A DNA stretch of 64,000 bases from Hominenteromicrobium mulieris (GTDB lineage: Bacteria > Bacillota > Clostridia > Oscillospirales > Acutalibacteraceae), in NCBI RefSeq assembly GCF_020687165.1, contig NZ_JAJEQC010000001.1. One strand, written 5' to 3'. The notes below the pieces were generated by a model. The model saw only the letters and a list, made by a program, of their open reading frames with translations, made no database searches and was not told the origin of the DNA. The translations under genes were made by a program, and so were the position numbers. Positions 48,899 through 57,802 of this stretch are shown one piece after another. Position 1 is the first letter of the stretch; every line of letters starts with the position of its first letter.

Positions 48899-50908
48899 AT
48901 GACGCACGAACAGGCCCGGCAGCAGATTGACGCGCTGCGGGAACAGATCGAGTACCACAATAAAAAATACTACACAGAGGACGCGCCGGAGATCAGCGAC
49001 TATGCGTACGACATGCTGTACCGCCGCTTGGAAAACCTGGAAGCGGCGTTCCCGGAGCTGAAAACAGAGGACTCGCCGACGAACCGCGTGGGCGCAGCGG
49101 GGTACAACACATTTGCGGAAGTGACGCACACCGTGCCGATGGAGAGCCTGCACGACTCGTTTTCCGAAGACGAGCTGCGCGACTTTGACCGCCGCGTGCG
49201 CGCCGTTGTGGACGACCCGGTGTATGTGGTAGAGCCGAAATTCGACGGCCTTTCCGTGGCGTTGGAATACGTGAACGGCGTATACACGCGCGGCTCTACG
49301 CGCGGCGACGGCATTACGGGCGAAGACGTGACGTTGAATATCGGTACGATCAAATCCGTACCGAAGACGCTCAAAGAGCCGCTGCCGTTTTTGGAGGTGC
49401 GCGGCGAGGTATATATGTCGGACGAAAGCTTTTTGCGGCTGTGCGAGCGGCAGGAGCTTTTGGAAGAAAAGCCGTTTAAAAACCCGCGCAACGCGGCGGC
49501 GGGGTCGCTTCGACAGAAAGACCCGAAGATTACGGCGCAACGCACGCTGGATATTTTTGTTTTTAACATTCAGGTCATCGAGGGTGAGACTGTCACGACG
49601 CACGCGGACGCATTGAAGCGTTTGCACGAGCTTGGTTTTACGGTGTCGCCGCTTTATTGCCGCACGGGCGACATAGAGACGGTAATCGAGAAAATCCGCG
49701 AGATCGGCAACGAGCGCGGCACGTTCTCGTACCCGATTGACGGCGCTGTTGTAAAAGTGGACAGCTTCTCTCAGCGCGAGGCACTCGGAAGCACGGCGAA
49801 GTTCCCGCGCTGGGCGGAGGCGTACAAGTACCCGCCGGAGGAAAAAGAGACGACGCTCCTTGACATAGAAGTTGCTGTAGGGCGCACGGGTGTTTTGACG
49901 CCGACCGGCGTGTTTGAGCCGGTGTTCTTAGCCGGTACGACGGTCAGCCGCGCGACGCTGCACAACCAGGATTTCATCACGGAAAAGGATATCCGCATCG
50001 GCTCGCGCGTCATTATCCGAAAGGCGGGCGAGATCATCCCGGAGGTCGTTTCCGTGGTCTCGAACCCGGAGGATACCGTGCCGTACCGTTTGCCGGAAAC
50101 GTGCCCCTCGTGCGGGGAAGTTATCACGCGTGTGGAGGGGGAAGCGGCAGCGCGCTGCACGAATCCGCAGTGCCCGGCACAGCTGATGCGCAACCTCATT
50201 CATTTTGCGTCGCGCGACGCGATGGACATTGACGGACTGGGCCCGGCGGCGCTGGAGCAGCTGAGCGCAGCGCTTCAGGTGCACTCGCCGGCTGATTTAT
50301 ACGACATTACGGCACAGGAGCTTGAAACGCTTGATCGTTTCGGCAAAAAGAGCGCGGAAAACCTCGTTGCGGCGATCCAAAAATCGAAAGAAAACGATTT
50401 ATCAAAGCTGCTGTTTGCGCTCGGCATTCCGCACATCGGCGCGAAGGCGGCAAAGCTGCTTGCGGGCGCGTTCGAAAATATGGATGCTTTGATTGTGGCG
50501 GACGAGGAGCAGATTGCGGCGATAGACGGATTTGGCGGCATTATGGCGCAGGAGGTCTACGCATTTTTCAGAAGACACTCGGCGATAGAGCTCATTGACC
50601 GGCTAAAAGCGGCGGGCGTGAACATGACGGCGGAAGCGGTTACGACGGACACGAAATTCCTCGGCAAGACGTTTGTGCTGACGGGTACGCTGCCGAATTT
50701 GAAGCGCACGGAGGCCGCAGCGCTGATTGAAAAGGCGGGCGGAAAGGTAAGCGGCTCGGTCTCGAAAAAGACGAGCTATGTTGTAGCGGGCGAAGAAGCC
50801 GGCAGCAAGCTCACGAAGGCGCAGACGCTGGGCATCCCCGTATTGACGGAAGCGGAGCTTTTGACGCTTTTAAACGGTGAGGACAACACGGAAAGGAACG
50901 AAGCATAA
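48899..50908 (+). CDS. ligA: NAD-dependent DNA ligase
   Basis: A 669-residue replication and repair ligase. The Ia domain (YHNKKYYTEDAPEISDYAYD) binds the NMN half of NAD, the adenylated Lys is in EPKFDGLS (about residue 112), a zinc finger lies at CPSCGE..CTNPQCPAQ (about 400-425), helix-hairpin-helix repeats follow (IDGLGPAALEQL, FGKKSAENLVAAI, GIPHIGAKAAKLLA), and a BRCT domain ends the chain (LGKTFVLTGTLPNLKR). All family parts are complete. It is followed by an overlapping gene (TAATG). Confidence 0.97.
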   Translation: MTHEQARQQIDALREQIEYHNKKYYTEDAPEISDYAYDMLYRRLENLEAAFPELKTEDSPTNRVGAAGYNTFAEVTHTVPMESLHDSFSEDELRDFDRRVRAVVDDPVYVVEPKFDGLSVALEYVNGVYTRGSTRGDGITGEDVTLNIGTIKSVPKTLKEPLPFLEVRGEVYMSDESFLRLCERQELLEEKPFKNPRNAAAGSLRQKDPKITAQRTLDIFVFNIQVIEGETVTTHADALKRLHELGFTVSPLYCRTGDIETVIEKIREIGNERGTFSYPIDGAVVKVDSFSQREALGSTAKFPRWAEAYKYPPEEKETTLLDIEVAVGRTGVLTPTGVFEPVFLAGTTVSRATLHNQDFITEKDIRIGSRVIIRKAGEIIPEVVSVVSNPEDTVPYRLPETCPSCGEVITRVEGEAAARCTNPQCPAQLMRNLIHFASRDAMDIDGLGPAALEQLSAALQVHSPADLYDITAQELETLDRFGKKSAENLVAAIQKSKENDLSKLLFALGIPHIGAKAAKLLAGAFENMDALIVADEEQIAAIDGFGGIMAQEVYAFFRRHSAIELIDRLKAAGVNMTAEAVTTDTKFLGKTFVLTGTLPNLKRTEAAALIEKAGGKVSGSVSKKTSYVVAGEEAGSKLTKAQTLGIPVLTEAELLTLLNGEDNTERNEA

Positions 50909-51579
50909 TGGCAGAAGAAAGAAAAACGGACGAAGCGCTTGAAAAAGCCGTGGAGACCGATGAGGACATTGACCGCTATATCCGCGAGCTGACGGGAAAG
51001 GAAACGCCAAAGGACAAGGAGAAGAAGGCGGAAGAAAAGAAAGCGCCGGAAAAAGAAGAATTCCGCGTGACGAGCCAGATCGGCGAGGACGACTACAAGG
51101 CATTCATTTATTACTCTACGCTTGGGCGCTTTAAGTGGCTCATCCCGGCGTTTATCATCGTGCCGCTCGTGTTCTCGTTCCTCTTTGCGTTCAACGCGGG
51201 GCATTTTTACGTGGGCAATTTCATTTTATCGCTGCTTATCATGTATGTGGCGATTACGCTGATTGTTGTCATTCGCTGCACGCGCTGGCTTTCTAAAATT
51301 CGCAACAATAATCCTGCCGTGATGCACCTGACGGAGACGACGCTTATTTTCATGACGAACAGCGTCATCAACATGAAAAACGGCAACCGCATCAAGGTCG
51401 ATTACAAGCACATGATCGACGTGGGCGAGAGCAGACAGCACTACATCATGTATTTTGATAACGGCAAATCCATGGTATTCAGAAAAGAAGACATGGAAAA
51501 GGAAACGTTGGAAAGGTTCCGCCCGTTTATCGAATCTAAAGTACATAAATTAAAATTTACACAGATGCTCAAAAAATAA
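50908..51579 (+). CDS. YcxB-like membrane protein
   Basis: A 223-residue protein. Residues 1-55 are acidic and lysine-rich and probably disordered (EKKAEEKKAPEKEE). Two membrane helices follow (about 78-98 and 102-125), then a C-terminal domain similar to YcxB (HLTETTLIFMTNSVINMKNG, YKHMIDVGESRQHYIMYFDN). Function is unknown. Its ATG overlaps the ligA stop by one base and AGGAA lies upstream, so it is translated with ligA; galK follows 18 bases downstream. Confidence 0.75.
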   Translation: MAEERKTDEALEKAVETDEDIDRYIRELTGKETPKDKEKKAEEKKAPEKEEFRVTSQIGEDDYKAFIYYSTLGRFKWLIPAFIIVPLVFSFLFAFNAGHFYVGNFILSLLIMYVAITLIVVIRCTRWLSKIRNNNPAVMHLTETTLIFMTNSVINMKNGNRIKVDYKHMIDVGESRQHYIMYFDNGKSMVFRKEDMEKETLERFRPFIESKVHKLKFTQMLKK

Positions 51580-51597
51580 ACCGGGAGGTTTTTCAAC

Positions 51598-52836
51598 ATG
51601 GTCATCGATTTAAAAACACTGTACGGCGCGGAAGCGACCGAGCAGCAGAAGCGTTATGAGGAGCTTTCCGCTTACTTTGCGGAGGAGTTCGGGGATGCTA
51701 ATGCGCTTTCATATTTCAGTGCGCCGGGCAGAACCGAGGTGGGTGGCAACCACACCGACCACAACAACGGCAAGGTGTTGGCGGCGGCTGTGAATCTGGA
51801 CGTTATTGCGGCGGTGAAGAAGACCGAGAACGGCGTGATCCGCCTGAAATCCGTCGGGTTCCCGATGGACACGGTCGATACGGCAGACCTTAACGTGCAG
51901 GAAGCGGAAAAGGAGCGCTCGGCGTCGCTCATCCGCGGCGTGTGCGCACGCTTAAAGGCGCTCGGCTATGAAGTGGGCGGCTTTGACGCGGTGACGACCT
52001 CAAGAGTTTTAAAGGGCTCCGGCCTTTCAAGCTCCGCGGCGTTTGAGGTGCTTGTGGTGACGATTTTAAGCCACCTGTATAATGACGACGCGATTGACCC
52101 CGTGGAGGCGGCACAGATCTCAAAATTTGCCGAAAACGTGTACTTCGGCAAGCCCTCCGGCTTACTCGACCAGATGGCGGCGAGTGTGGGCGGCTTTACG
52201 ACGATGGACTTTAAAGACCTTTCCGCGCCGAAGATTGAGAAGATCGATTTTGACCTTGACCGTTACGGCTATGCGCTGTGCGTCGTCGATACGGGCGGAA
52301 ACCATGCCGACCTGACCGGCGAATACGCAGCTATTCCGGCGGAGATGAAGCGCGTTGCGAAGGCGCTTGGCGGCGAAGTGCTGCGCGAGGTAAGCGAGGA
52401 GGAATTTTATAAGAAAATTCCCGAGCTCAGAAAAGAAGTCGGCGACCGCGCGATTTTGCGTGCGATTCATTTCTTCGACGACAACCGCGTGGTGGATAAG
52501 GAAGTGGCAGCGCTGAAATCGGGTGACTTTGAGACGTTCAAGCAGTGCGTGATTGCCTCGGGTTATTCCTCGGCGATAAATTTGCAGAATGTGTTCGCAG
52601 TTGTGAATCCGCAGGAGCAGGGCTTGTCCCTTGCGTTGGCGCTTATCGCGAAGATCCTCGGTGGCAAGGGCGCGTATCGCGTGCACGGCGGCGGCTTTGC
52701 CGGCACGGTGCAGGCGTATGTGCCGCTCGATATGCTGGACGCGTTCAAGACAGAGATGCAGAGCGTGTTTGGCGAAAAGAGCTGCTATGTGCTCTCCGTG
52801 CGCAGCGCGGGCGGCACGAAAGTGACAATCGAATAA
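51598..52836 (+). CDS. galK: Galactokinase
   Basis: A 412-residue GHMP kinase phosphorylating galactose at C1 (Leloir pathway). The galactokinase signature GRTEVGGNHTDHNNG (about residue 44) binds the sugar, KGSGLSSSAAFEVL (about residue 139) is the GHMP ATP-binding loop, and VHGGGFAGTVQAYVP is the C-terminal motif. In most galactokinases the first signature reads GRVNLIGEHTDYNDG; the variant here is common in Clostridia. GGGAGG gives the ribosome site. galT is not in the window. Confidence 0.93.
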   Translation: MVIDLKTLYGAEATEQQKRYEELSAYFAEEFGDANALSYFSAPGRTEVGGNHTDHNNGKVLAAAVNLDVIAAVKKTENGVIRLKSVGFPMDTVDTADLNVQEAEKERSASLIRGVCARLKALGYEVGGFDAVTTSRVLKGSGLSSSAAFEVLVVTILSHLYNDDAIDPVEAAQISKFAENVYFGKPSGLLDQMAASVGGFTTMDFKDLSAPKIEKIDFDLDRYGYALCVVDTGGNHADLTGEYAAIPAEMKRVAKALGGEVLREVSEEEFYKKIPELRKEVGDRAILRAIHFFDDNRVVDKEVAALKSGDFETFKQCVIASGYSSAINLQNVFAVVNPQEQGLSLALALIAKILGGKGAYRVHGGGFAGTVQAYVPLDMLDAFKTEMQSVFGEKSCYVLSVRSAGGTKVTIE

Positions 52837-52840
52837 GTTT

Positions 52841-52875
52841 AACGGCGGCTTTGGTTTTTAGAGCCGCCGTTTTTG
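52841..52875 (+). terminator. Terminator after galK
   Basis: Perfect stem AACGGCGGCT (52841-52850) / AGCCGCCGTT (52862-52871), followed by TTT. Confidence 0.88.
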
Positions 52876-52934
52876 CGTATTGCGGGAAATACGTGTTGCG
52901 AAATTGTAAATATTGGGAAACGGTGGATTTCGCC

Positions 52935-52963
52935 TTGCGAATCATGCCGATTTGTGATATAGT
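52935..52963 (+). promoter_or_regulatory. Promoter of the miaB-ylbF-mutSL region
   Basis: TTGCGA (52935-52940), 17 bases, TATAGT (52958-52963). A perfect 8-bp hairpin CGCAGACA/TGTCTGCG (52991-53009) sits in the leader just before the ribosome site. Confidence 0.65.
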
Positions 52964-53030
52964 ATACTCTGTATCATTATGACAGCTTACCGCAGACAGC
53001 TTGTCTGCGTGCGATAAAGGAGAATGTTTT

Positions 53031-54449
53031 TTGAAGGATAAAGAAATCACCGTTACGGCAGACGAGCTGCAAAAGCAGAAGCTATACACGGCGGACGTTG
53101 CGGCGATCATGCAGGTGCGCGCGATGCACGGCACGCCGAAGGCGCTTGTGCGCACGTATGGCTGCCAGCAGAATGTGGCGGACGGCGAACGCATGAAGGG
53201 TATGCTCTCTGAAATGGGCTTTGAATTCACTGAATATGAAGATGAAGCCGATTTTATTCTGTTCAACACCTGCGCCATTCGCGAGCACGCCGAAGACCGC
53301 GTGTTCGGCAACATCGGCGCGCTGAAAAACGTGAAACGCCGCAACCCGTCGCTGCTCATTGCCGTATGCGGCTGCATGATGGAACAGGAGCGCGTGGCGG
53401 AGCGCATTAAGGTGTCGTTCCCGTTTGTGAACATTGTGTTCGGCACACACGTCATCCACCGACTGCCGGAGATGATGTACACCGCCGTGACCGACTCGAA
53501 GCGCGTTTTTTTGCGCGGGCATGAATCGAAAGAGATCATTGAAGGTCTGCCGGTGCGCCGCGACGGCAACACACGCGCGTGGGTGACCGTGATGTACGGC
53601 TGCGACAATTTCTGCTCGTACTGCATTGTGCCGTATGTGCGCGGCCGGGAAAAGAGCCGCCACCCGGATGCCATCGTCGCCGAGTGCCGCGAACTCATTG
53701 AGCAGGGCTACAAAGAAATTACGCTGCTTGGACAGAATGTGAATTCCTACGGCAAGGGCTTGCCGGAGAAAGTGAATTTTTCGGAGCTTCTGCGCCGCAT
53801 TGACGCGATTGACGGCGACTACCGTTTGCGCTTTATGACCTCGCACCCGAAGGACGCGACGCACGAGCTGTTCGACACGATTGCGGAGAGCCGGCACATC
53901 TGCCACTACATCCACCTGCCGTGCCAGTCCGGCAGCAGCCGTGTGTTAAAGGCGATGAACCGCCACTACGACCGCGAAAAATACCTTGACCTCATCCGCT
54001 ATGCGAAAGAGAAAATGCCCGATCTGTCGCTGACCTCCGACATTATCGTCGGCTTTCCGGGCGAGACGTATGAGGAGTTCTGCGAGACGCTGAGCCTCAT
54101 CCGCGAGATGGAGTTCACGTCGCTCTTTACGTTTATTTTCTCGCCGCGCCCCGGCACGAGAGCCGCCGAAATGGAAGACCCTGTCACGTACAAGGAGAAA
54201 ACGCAGTGGTTCTCGGAGCTTTTGAAGACACAGGAGGAGATTGCCGCAAAGCGCTGCGCTTCCATGGTGGGCAGCACGGAGCGTGTGCTCATTGAAGAGC
54301 GCAACGAGAAAAACGGTTTGCTCAGCGGTCGCACCGCAAGCAGCATCATTGTGGAATTCCCCGGCGAAGACGAATGGATCGGCGAATTCAAAAATGTAAA
54401 AGTGACCGAAGCGCGCAACTGGATTTTGCGCGGCGAATGTGTAGACTAA
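53031..54449 (+). CDS. miaB: tRNA-2-methylthio-N6-dimethylallyladenosine synthase
   Basis: A 472-residue radical-SAM methylthiotransferase adding the ms2 group to i6A37 of tRNA. The N-terminal cluster cysteines are in TYGCQQN, NTCAIRE and CGCMMEQ; the radical-SAM motif is CDNFCSYCIVPY (CxxxCxxC); a TRAM domain ends the chain. The start is taken as TTG at 53031, seven bases after AAGGAG; the frame extends to a TTG at 53001, inside the leader hairpin. MiaA, which makes its substrate, is encoded at 59.9 kb in the same orientation. Confidence 0.95.
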   Translation: MKDKEITVTADELQKQKLYTADVAAIMQVRAMHGTPKALVRTYGCQQNVADGERMKGMLSEMGFEFTEYEDEADFILFNTCAIREHAEDRVFGNIGALKNVKRRNPSLLIAVCGCMMEQERVAERIKVSFPFVNIVFGTHVIHRLPEMMYTAVTDSKRVFLRGHESKEIIEGLPVRRDGNTRAWVTVMYGCDNFCSYCIVPYVRGREKSRHPDAIVAECRELIEQGYKEITLLGQNVNSYGKGLPEKVNFSELLRRIDAIDGDYRLRFMTSHPKDATHELFDTIAESRHICHYIHLPCQSGSSRVLKAMNRHYDREKYLDLIRYAKEKMPDLSLTSDIIVGFPGETYEEFCETLSLIREMEFTSLFTFIFSPRPGTRAAEMEDPVTYKEKTQWFSELLKTQEEIAAKRCASMVGSTERVLIEERNEKNGLLSGRTASSIIVEFPGEDEWIGEFKNVKVTEARNWILRGECVD

Positions 54450-54522
54450 GCAAAACGGGTTTTGACCCATTGCTTTTTCAAAATACAATAAAATTTATAA
54501 TTTATTTTAAGGAGCTATTACT

Positions 54523-54933
54523 ATGGATATCATGAAACTGACAAGAGAACTCGGCCGCGCTTTGCAGCAGGACCAGACCTACATCAACATGAGCGTTGCG
54601 GAGCAGCAGTGCAACGAGGACGAAGCTTTGCAGAACGCCATCGGCGAATTCAACTTAAAGCGCATGGCCATCAACAACGAGGCGGCGAAGGAAGACCGCA
54701 GCGAGGAACTTATCGAGCAGTACAACAAAGAACTGCGCGAGATTTACGGCAGAGTGATGCAGAACGAGCATATGGCGGCGTATCAGGCGGCAAAGAACGA
54801 GTTTGATGCGCTGATGCAGCGCGTGACGGGTGTGCTTTCCATGTGCGCGGAGGGTCAGGACCCGGATGGCTGCGATCCCGATGCCTGCGGCTGCACCGGC
54901 AGCTGTGCGACCTGCGGCGGTGGCTGCCACTAA
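54523..54933 (+). CDS. YlbF/YmcA (Ric) family protein with cysteine-rich tail
   Basis: A 136-residue helical protein of the YlbF family, with LTRELGRALQQDQTYINM and the helix RVMQNEHMAAYQAAKNEFDALM. The last 29 residues contain seven cysteines (CDPDACGCTGSCATCGGGC), probably an iron-sulfur or metal site. In Bacillus the YlbF-YmcA-YaaT complex carries [4Fe-4S] clusters and affects RNase Y and sporulation. It sits between miaB and mutS, a common arrangement in Clostridia. AAGGAG is seven bases upstream. Confidence 0.88.
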   Translation: MDIMKLTRELGRALQQDQTYINMSVAEQQCNEDEALQNAIGEFNLKRMAINNEAAKEDRSEELIEQYNKELREIYGRVMQNEHMAAYQAAKNEFDALMQRVTGVLSMCAEGQDPDGCDPDACGCTGSCATCGGGCH

Positions 54934-55156
54934 GGCAGAATTTTGCAAAGTTTGCACGTGATCTGCTTGCATCTTTTCCGCCATACCGGTCGTAAAGTCC
55001 TTGACAGGCGCCGGCCTGCCTGCGGAATTTACTACGCAAGGCATATACGCTCATGACGAAAAATCTGACGGCGCATCTCGCGCACCTACTTTACAAAAAT
55101 CTGCCTTTGGCAGTAATTCACTTGTTGACTGAATCTTAACGATATGGAGGCCGGGC
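54934..55156. other. Intergenic region between ylbF and mutS, no recognised feature
   Basis: Some 220 bases without a gene I can support. It has a GC-rich near-palindrome (CAGGCGCCGGCCTG around 55005) and a small CTGCC/GGCAG stem near 55110, but no T run and no clear promoter. The minus strand reads open for about 35 codons (near 54940-55044), with protein-like codon use but no ribosome site and no known match. Confidence 0.4.
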
Positions 55157-57775
55157 ATGGCTGATTATTCCCCGATGATGAAACAGTACTTTGAAGTGAA
55201 GGAAAAGTACCCGAACACGCTCCTTTTCTTTCGCCTTGGGGACTTTTACGAGATGTTCTTTAACGATGCGAAAATCGCGTCGCGTGAGCTGGAGCTGACG
55301 CTGACAGGCCGTGACTGCGGCCAGGAGGAGCGCGCGCCGATGTGCGGCGTGCCGTTCCACAGCGCGGAGACGTATATCGCGCGGCTTGTGGCAAAGGGCT
55401 ACAAGGTTGCCATCTGCGAGCAGATGGAAGACCCGGCGCTTGCAAAGGGCATCGTAAAGCGCAGCGTTATCCGCGTCATCACGCCCGGCACCGTTATGGA
55501 AAGCAGCATGCTCGACGAGGCGAAGAACAACTACATCGCTTCCGCGTATTATCAGGGTGATAAGGTGGGCATCTGCTTTGCGGATATTTCAACGGGCGAG
55601 CTGGAGGCGACGACGCTGACGGCGGAGAAGGGTGAGTCGCTCTCCCGCGCGGTTATCGACGCGCTGTCGCGATTTACGCCGCGCGAAATCCTCATCAATC
55701 CGGAATTTACCGATTTGACGGACGTGGCGAAATTCATTTCCGATAAGCTTTCGGCGTCACTCGAGTGCATGGATTTTGCGGTTTACGAACCGCTGCATGC
55801 GGAAGAAACGGTGAAGGCGCAGTTTCACCCCGAGGTTTTGGAACGCTCCGACGTTTTGAATTTCCCGGAGATCACGGCGGCGCTGAGCGCTTTGCTCGAG
55901 TATCTCAGCCGCACGCAAATCACGGGTTTGGAGCGCATGGAGGAAATTCGCATATATTCGCAGGCGAAGACGATGCGGCTTGATTTAAACACGCGCCGAA
56001 ACCTTGAATTACTCGAGACGATGCGCAGCAAGGAGCGCCGCGGCTCGCTTTTGTGGGTGCTTGACAAGACCAAAACGGCGATGGGCAAGCGGCTTATCCG
56101 CACATGGCTCGAGCAGCCGCTTTTGAGCCCGGCGGGCATTACGCTGCGGCAAAACGCGGTGGAGGAGCTGTTTGAGAACCGCCCGCTTTTAGACGATGTG
56201 ACCGAGGCGCTGACGGGCATTTTTGACCTGGAGCGCATTATGACGCGCGTGGTGTACGGCTCTGTAAACGGCAAAGACCTGCGTGCGCTGTGGTCGGCGC
56301 TGACGCGCTTGCCGCAGCTGAAAGCGCTTTCTGCGACGTTTAAAGCGACGATGCTGCGCGACATCGACAGCCGCATGGATGTGCTCTCCGATATTTGCGA
56401 GCTCATTGACCGCGCCGTTGTGGAGGAGCCGCCGCACACGATCCGTGAGGGCGGCATTATCCGTGAGGGCTTCAACGCGGAGCTTGACGAAGTGAAAAGT
56501 GACATGACGAACGGCAAGCAGCTCATCGCCGAGCTGGAGGCGCGCGAGCGCGAAGCGACGGGCATTCCGAAACTGCGCGTGGGGTATAACCGCGTGTTCG
56601 GGTATTACCTTGAAGTTTCGAACGCGTTTAAGGACAAGACGCCGGAGCACTACGTGCGCAAGCAGACGCTTGCAAACGGCGAGCGGTACATCACGCAGGA
56701 ATTAAAGGAGCTTGAAAACCGCATCTTAGGTGCGCACGACCGTTCTATTGCACTTGAGGGCAAGCTGTTTGAAGAAGTGCGCAGGACGATTGCGGGGCAG
56801 CTGACCCGCGTGCAGGAGACGGCGAAGGCGATTGCGGAGCTGGATGTTTTGGCATCGTTTGCGGCGGTATCTGTGCGGAACGACTACACGCGCCCGACCA
56901 TTACGGCGAACGGCAGGCTGTATTTAAAGGACAGCCGGCACCCGGTGGTGGAGGCGCTGCTGACGGGCAGCACGCCGTTTGTGCCGAACGACCTTGAGAT
57001 GGACCCGAACCAGAACCGTGTGTCTATCATTACGGGCCCGAACATGGCGGGTAAATCTACATATATGCGGCAGGTGGCGGTCATTGTCATCATGGCGCAG
57101 ATCGGCTGCTTTGTGCCGGCGAGCGCGGCGGAGATCGGCATTGTGGACGGCATCTACACGCGCGTGGGCGCTTCTGACGACCTTGCGGCGGGGCAGTCCA
57201 CGTTCATGGTGGAAATGGCCGAGGTGGCGGAAATTTTGAAGAGCGCCACGAAGGACAGCTTGCTGATTTTAGATGAGATCGGCCGCGGTACCTCGACGTT
57301 TGACGGCATGAGCATTGCGCGGGCGGTCATCGAATACGTACACGACAAAAAGCTGTGCGGTGCGAAGACGCTGTTTGCGACGCATTACCACGAGCTGACG
57401 GAGCTGGAAGACCTTTTGCCCGGTGTGCAGAACTTCAGTATTGCGGTGAAAAAGCGCGGGGACGACATCACGTTCCTGCGGCGTATCGTGCGCGGCGGCG
57501 CGGACGACAGCTTCGGTATTGAGGTCGCGAAGCTCGCGGGCGTGCCGGACAAGGTGGTGCGGCGTGCGAAAGAGGTGTTAAAGAGCCTTGAGAGCGGCGA
57601 GATGGTGAAAAAACCGAAAAACGCCGTGAAAGTGCAGCAGGAGGAACCGATACAGCTGACGATGCTGACAAAGGATACGGAGGTTTTAAACCGCCTGAAA
57701 AGCCTGGACGTCAACACGCTGACGCCGATCGAATCCATGAACATTTTGTTTGAACTTGCAAATATGCTGAAATAA
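55157..57775 (+). CDS. mutS: DNA mismatch repair protein MutS
   Basis: An 872-residue mismatch sensor. The N-terminal mismatch-binding domain has YPNTLLFFRLGDFYEMF (the Phe-X-Glu motif lies in GDFYEMF), followed by connector, lever and clamp domains. The ATPase domain has Walker A TGPNMAGKST (about residue 625) and LLILDEIGRGTSTFDG (Walker B), with helix-turn-helix and a C-terminal tail ending NILFELANML, as in other Firmicutes. GGAGG lies nine bases upstream. It is 27 bases upstream of mutL. Confidence 0.97.
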   Translation: MADYSPMMKQYFEVKEKYPNTLLFFRLGDFYEMFFNDAKIASRELELTLTGRDCGQEERAPMCGVPFHSAETYIARLVAKGYKVAICEQMEDPALAKGIVKRSVIRVITPGTVMESSMLDEAKNNYIASAYYQGDKVGICFADISTGELEATTLTAEKGESLSRAVIDALSRFTPREILINPEFTDLTDVAKFISDKLSASLECMDFAVYEPLHAEETVKAQFHPEVLERSDVLNFPEITAALSALLEYLSRTQITGLERMEEIRIYSQAKTMRLDLNTRRNLELLETMRSKERRGSLLWVLDKTKTAMGKRLIRTWLEQPLLSPAGITLRQNAVEELFENRPLLDDVTEALTGIFDLERIMTRVVYGSVNGKDLRALWSALTRLPQLKALSATFKATMLRDIDSRMDVLSDICELIDRAVVEEPPHTIREGGIIREGFNAELDEVKSDMTNGKQLIAELEAREREATGIPKLRVGYNRVFGYYLEVSNAFKDKTPEHYVRKQTLANGERYITQELKELENRILGAHDRSIALEGKLFEEVRRTIAGQLTRVQETAKAIAELDVLASFAAVSVRNDYTRPTITANGRLYLKDSRHPVVEALLTGSTPFVPNDLEMDPNQNRVSIITGPNMAGKSTYMRQVAVIVIMAQIGCFVPASAAEIGIVDGIYTRVGASDDLAAGQSTFMVEMAEVAEILKSATKDSLLILDEIGRGTSTFDGMSIARAVIEYVHDKKLCGAKTLFATHYHELTELEDLLPGVQNFSIAVKKRGDDITFLRRIVRGGADDSFGIEVAKLAGVPDKVVRRAKEVLKSLESGEMVKKPKNAVKVQQEEPIQLTMLTKDTEVLNRLKSLDVNTLTPIESMNILFELANMLK

Positions 57776-57802
57776 ATTTAACGCGAAAGGAAGGTGCAGA
57801 AA

